Source: Lucinisca nassula (lineage: Eukaryota; Mollusca; Bivalvia; Lucinida; Lucinidae). From it: a stretch of 64,000 nucleotides of DNA. Of this stretch, positions 61,344-64,000 are shown piece after piece; position 1 is the stretch's first letter; each line of letters opens with the position of its first letter. The notes beneath the pieces were generated by a model, which saw nothing but the letters and a program-made list of their open reading frames with translations, had not been told where the DNA came from and ran no database searches. Where the stretch lies: assembly GCA_963580285.1 (NCBI GenBank), contig OY757026.1, positions 63,055,396-63,119,395 on the forward strand. Reading direction: 5' to 3'. A program made the position numbers and the translations under genes.

Positions 61344-63318
61344 GGTTCTTGGTCAACTGTATTGGGCCAAATCACAGGCCCATGGTCAACTGTATTGGTC
61401 CCAACTACAGGCCCTTGGTCAGCTGTATTGGCTCCAATTACAGGTCATTGATCAACTGTATGGCCCCAATAACAGTTCCTTGGTTAGCTGTATTGGCCCA
61501 AGTACAGGTCCTTAGTCAACTGTATTGGGCAAAATTACAGGTCCTTAGTCAACTGTATTGACCACAATTACAGGTCCTTGGTAAACTGTATTGGCCACAA
61601 TTATAGGTCCTTAGTCAACTGTATTGGCCACGATTAAAGGTCCTTGGTAAACTGTATTGGCCACAATTATAGGTCCTTGGTCAACTGTATTGGGCACAAT
61701 TATAGGTCTTTAGTCAACTGTATTGGCCACAATTATAGGTCCTTGGTAAAATGTATTGGCCACGATTATATGTCCTTGGTAAAGTGTATTGGCCCCAATT
61801 ACAGGTCCTTAGTCAACTGTACTGGTCACGATTATAGGTTCTTGGTAAACTGTGTTGGCCACAATTATAGGTCCTTGGTCAACGTATTGGGCAAAGTTAT
61901 AGGTCCTTAGTCAACTGTATTTGCAACAATTATAGGTCCATAGTCAACTGCATTGGCCACAATTGTAGGTCCTTGGTCAACTGTATTCGGCACAGTTATA
62001 GGTTCTTTGTCGACTGTATTGACCACGATTATAGGTCCTTAGTCAACTGTATTGGCCACAACCATAGGTCGTTGGTAAACTGTATTGCCCACAATTACAG
62101 GTCCTTAGTCAACTGTATTGGGCACAATTACAAGTCCTTAGTCGATGGTATTGGCCACGATTATAGGTCCCTGGTAAACTGTATTGACCACAATTACAGG
62201 TCCTTAGTCAACTGTATTGGCCACGATTATAGGTCCTTGATAAACTGTATCGGCAACTATTACAGGTGCTTAGTCAACTGTATTGGGCACAATTATAGGT
62301 CTTTGGTAGACTGTATTGGCCACAATTACAGGTCCTTTGTCAGCTGTATAGGCCATGATTATAGGTCCTTTGTAAACTGTATTGGCCACAGTTACAGGTC
62401 CTTAGTCAACTGTATTGGCCACAATTATAGGTCCTTGGTAAACTGTTTTGGCCACAATTACAGGTCCTTAGTCAACTGTATTGGCCACGATTATAGGTCC
62501 TTGGTAAACTGTATTGGCAACAATTACAGGTCCTTAGTCAACTGTATTGGGCACAATTATAGGTCATTAATCAACTGTATTGGCCACAATTATAGGTCAT
62601 TGGTGAACTGTATTGGCCACAATTACAGGTCCTTTGTCAACTGTATTGGCCATGATTATAGGTCCTTGGTAAACTGTATTGGCCACAATTACAGGTCCTT
62701 AGTCGACTGTATTGGCCACAATATAGGTCCTAGGTAAACTGTATTGGCCACAATATAGGTCCTAGGTAAACTGTATTGGTCACAATTATAGATCCTTGGT
62801 AAACTGTATTGGCCACAATTACAGGTCCTTAGTCAACTGTATTGGCCACAATATAGGTCCTTAGTCAACTGTATTAGCCACAATTATAGGTCGTTGGTAA
62901 ACTGTATTGCCCACAATTATAGGTCCTTAGTCAACTGTATTGGCCACAATTATAGGTTGTTGGTAAACTGTATTGGCCACAATTATAGGTCCTTAGTCAA
63001 CTGTATTTGCCACAATTATAGGTCCTTAGTCAACTGTATTGGCTCCAATTACAGGTCCTTGTTCAGTTGTATTGACCCCAGTTACAGTTCCTTGGTCAAA
63101 TGTATTGGACTCAATTACAGGTCCTGTGTCAACTGTATTGGCCCAAATTACAGGTCCTTGGACAATTTGTATTGGCCCCAATAACAGTTCCTTGGTCAAC
63201 TGTATTGGCCCCAATTACTGGTCCTCAGTCAACTGTATTCACTCCAATTACAGGTCCCTGGTTAACTGTATTGGCCCCAAGTACAGGTACGAGCTCAGCT
63301 CTGTTGGCCAATACAGCT
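61344..63318 (+). repeat. 33-bp minisatellite, about 60 units
   Basis: Unit: CAATTATAGGTCCTTAGTCA then ACTGTATTGGCCA. Units alternate between TTAGTCAAC and TTGGTAAAC types, giving a 66-bp dimer over much of 62.0-62.7 kb; a larger copy with 264-bp offset is visible (62188 against 62452). Because 33 is a multiple of 3, one frame stays open (61973-62737, period of 11 residues, HNYRSLVNCIG). It lies in GPD2 intron 7, ending about 530 bp before coding exon 8. I read the open frame as a by-product. Confidence 0.93.
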
Positions 63319-63604
63319 GACAGAGAGCCTGTAACAGGGCTAATTCAAAATTAGTTGTTAATGGTATTGGTATTAATTAAGACAACCTGGGCCAGTGCAA
63401 GGTCACACAACTGTGTCTAGCCTACTGAAACTCTATGATTACAGTACACATCGCATCATCAATATTAACAGGTTAACTGTATCGTGCGTGGCAAGTTGTA
63501 TTAATAGCAGGACAAGGTACATGCACTATATTCAAGAAAGAAATGTGATACATAATGTGTGGACCACCTCTTTGCATAAGATTTTTTCAGCGTGTATATA
63601 GTAT

Positions 63605-63815
63605 TTATTTTACCCATTTGTACGTAATGAAATTTTCCACACTATATATTGCACAAGTCCATTTCAAAATTTAAGGACGTCATGTTGTGTTTTCTACAAA
63701 ATTTGTTTGGAAACTGGCTCAACTTTTTGCAAACCTTGTAGGCCATGATCAGATGCCACATTCTGTAGCATCTGATCTGGACCTGCACTGTTTGCCAAAT
63801 ACTCATTCTGGGGTT
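63605..63815 (+). mobile_element. MITE, diverged GTACCAAATGGAATC family
   Basis: TTTACCCATTTGTACGTAAT, CAAGTCCATTTCAAAATTTA and the hairpin CATGATCAGATGCCAC / GTAGCATCTGATCTGG then TGCACTGTTTGCC. It ends just before the polypyrimidine tract of coding exon 8. Confidence 0.75.
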
Positions 63816-63849
63816 TCGTTTAATAAACTTGTGTTGTTGTCTCTTTCAG

Positions 63850-64000
63850 TCCAGAGCGTATGGGTCTGTTAGATCCGGCTACCAGCGATGGTAGGGTGAT
63901 ATTCTTCCTGCCCTGGCAGAATGTGACTTTAGCGGGGACGACCGACAATGCTTGTGATATTACATTTCAACCTGCACCAACGGAGAAAGAGATACAATTT
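63850..64000 (+). CDS. GPD2: GPD2 coding exon 8 (runs off the window)
   Basis: Acceptor TTGTCTCTTTCAG at 63849. The T completes Ser, then PERMGLLDPATSDGRVIFFL, PWQNVTLAGTTDNACDITFQ and PAPTEKEIQF to the window edge, with no donor before 64000. SPE.MGLLDPATSDGRVIFFLPW and AGTTD are near-invariant in animal GPD2 and form part of the FAD/substrate pocket. The remaining half of the protein (C-terminal domain and, in animals, EF-hand-like calcium sites) must be downstream. About 367 codons are covered in the window. Confidence 0.97.

Noticed and set aside
61973..62737. A 254-codon open frame with an 11-residue repeat (HNYRSLVNCIG)
   Set aside because: The 33-bp minisatellite has a length divisible by three, so an open frame is expected; units with one-base losses break it on both sides, and it lies inside an intron of GPD2.

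Overview
The window is metazoan nuclear DNA, most probably from a bivalve mollusc. Evidence: two intron-rich genes with clear animal orthologues (short exons, GT/AG introns of 2.8-6.7 kb), no compact or operon-like coding, tRNA-derived SINEs ending in a GACGTTAAAC-type tail, and many elements with central tandem repeats of the kind known from bivalve genomes. The species cannot be fixed from sequence alone. A run of exactly 200 N (19682-19881) is a scaffold gap.

Genes. (1) Positions 6390-13821, plus strand: the last two coding exons of a glyoxylate/hydroxypyruvate reductase (GRHPR). The N-terminal exons were not found and should lie upstream of the window. (2) Positions 33321-64000, plus strand: the first eight exons of mitochondrial FAD-dependent glycerol-3-phosphate dehydrogenase (GPD2), from the start codon to about codon 367; the gene runs off the right edge. 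All exon junctions agree in phase, so both genes look intact where visible. No other cellular gene is supported; most remaining open frames are short and lie in repeats.

Repeats fill most of the rest. 0-6 kb: a segmental duplication (about 1.34-3.67 and 4.17-6.01 kb) in which each copy carries an insertion the other lacks. 6.5-13.2 kb (GRHPR intron): a duplicated hairpin element, a SINE, a 166-bp satellite element and a second tandem-repeat element. 14-33 kb (intergenic): hairpin MITEs, SINEs, a 170-178-bp satellite element, dead LINE fragments, a LINE split by a 2.3-kb Helentron-like element, and a 447-bp miniature LTR element whose LTRs contain 5S rRNA-like sequence. 33.5-64 kb (GPD2 introns): five more Helentron-like elements, many TTAA-flanked MITEs, nested SINEs with target-site duplications, a 286-bp tandem duplication that copied half of exon 7, and a 2-kb 33-bp minisatellite.

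Most notable: the 5S-bearing TRIM-like element (32498-32944); an array of nine perfect GGTCAnnnTGACC palindromes at 128-bp spacing in intron 2 (41560-42852); a 15-mer nuclear-receptor-type motif shared by two other satellite elements; the uniform plus-strand orientation of all eleven tandem-repeat elements; and the partial duplication of GPD2 exon 7 together with the MITE that forms its splice-acceptor region.
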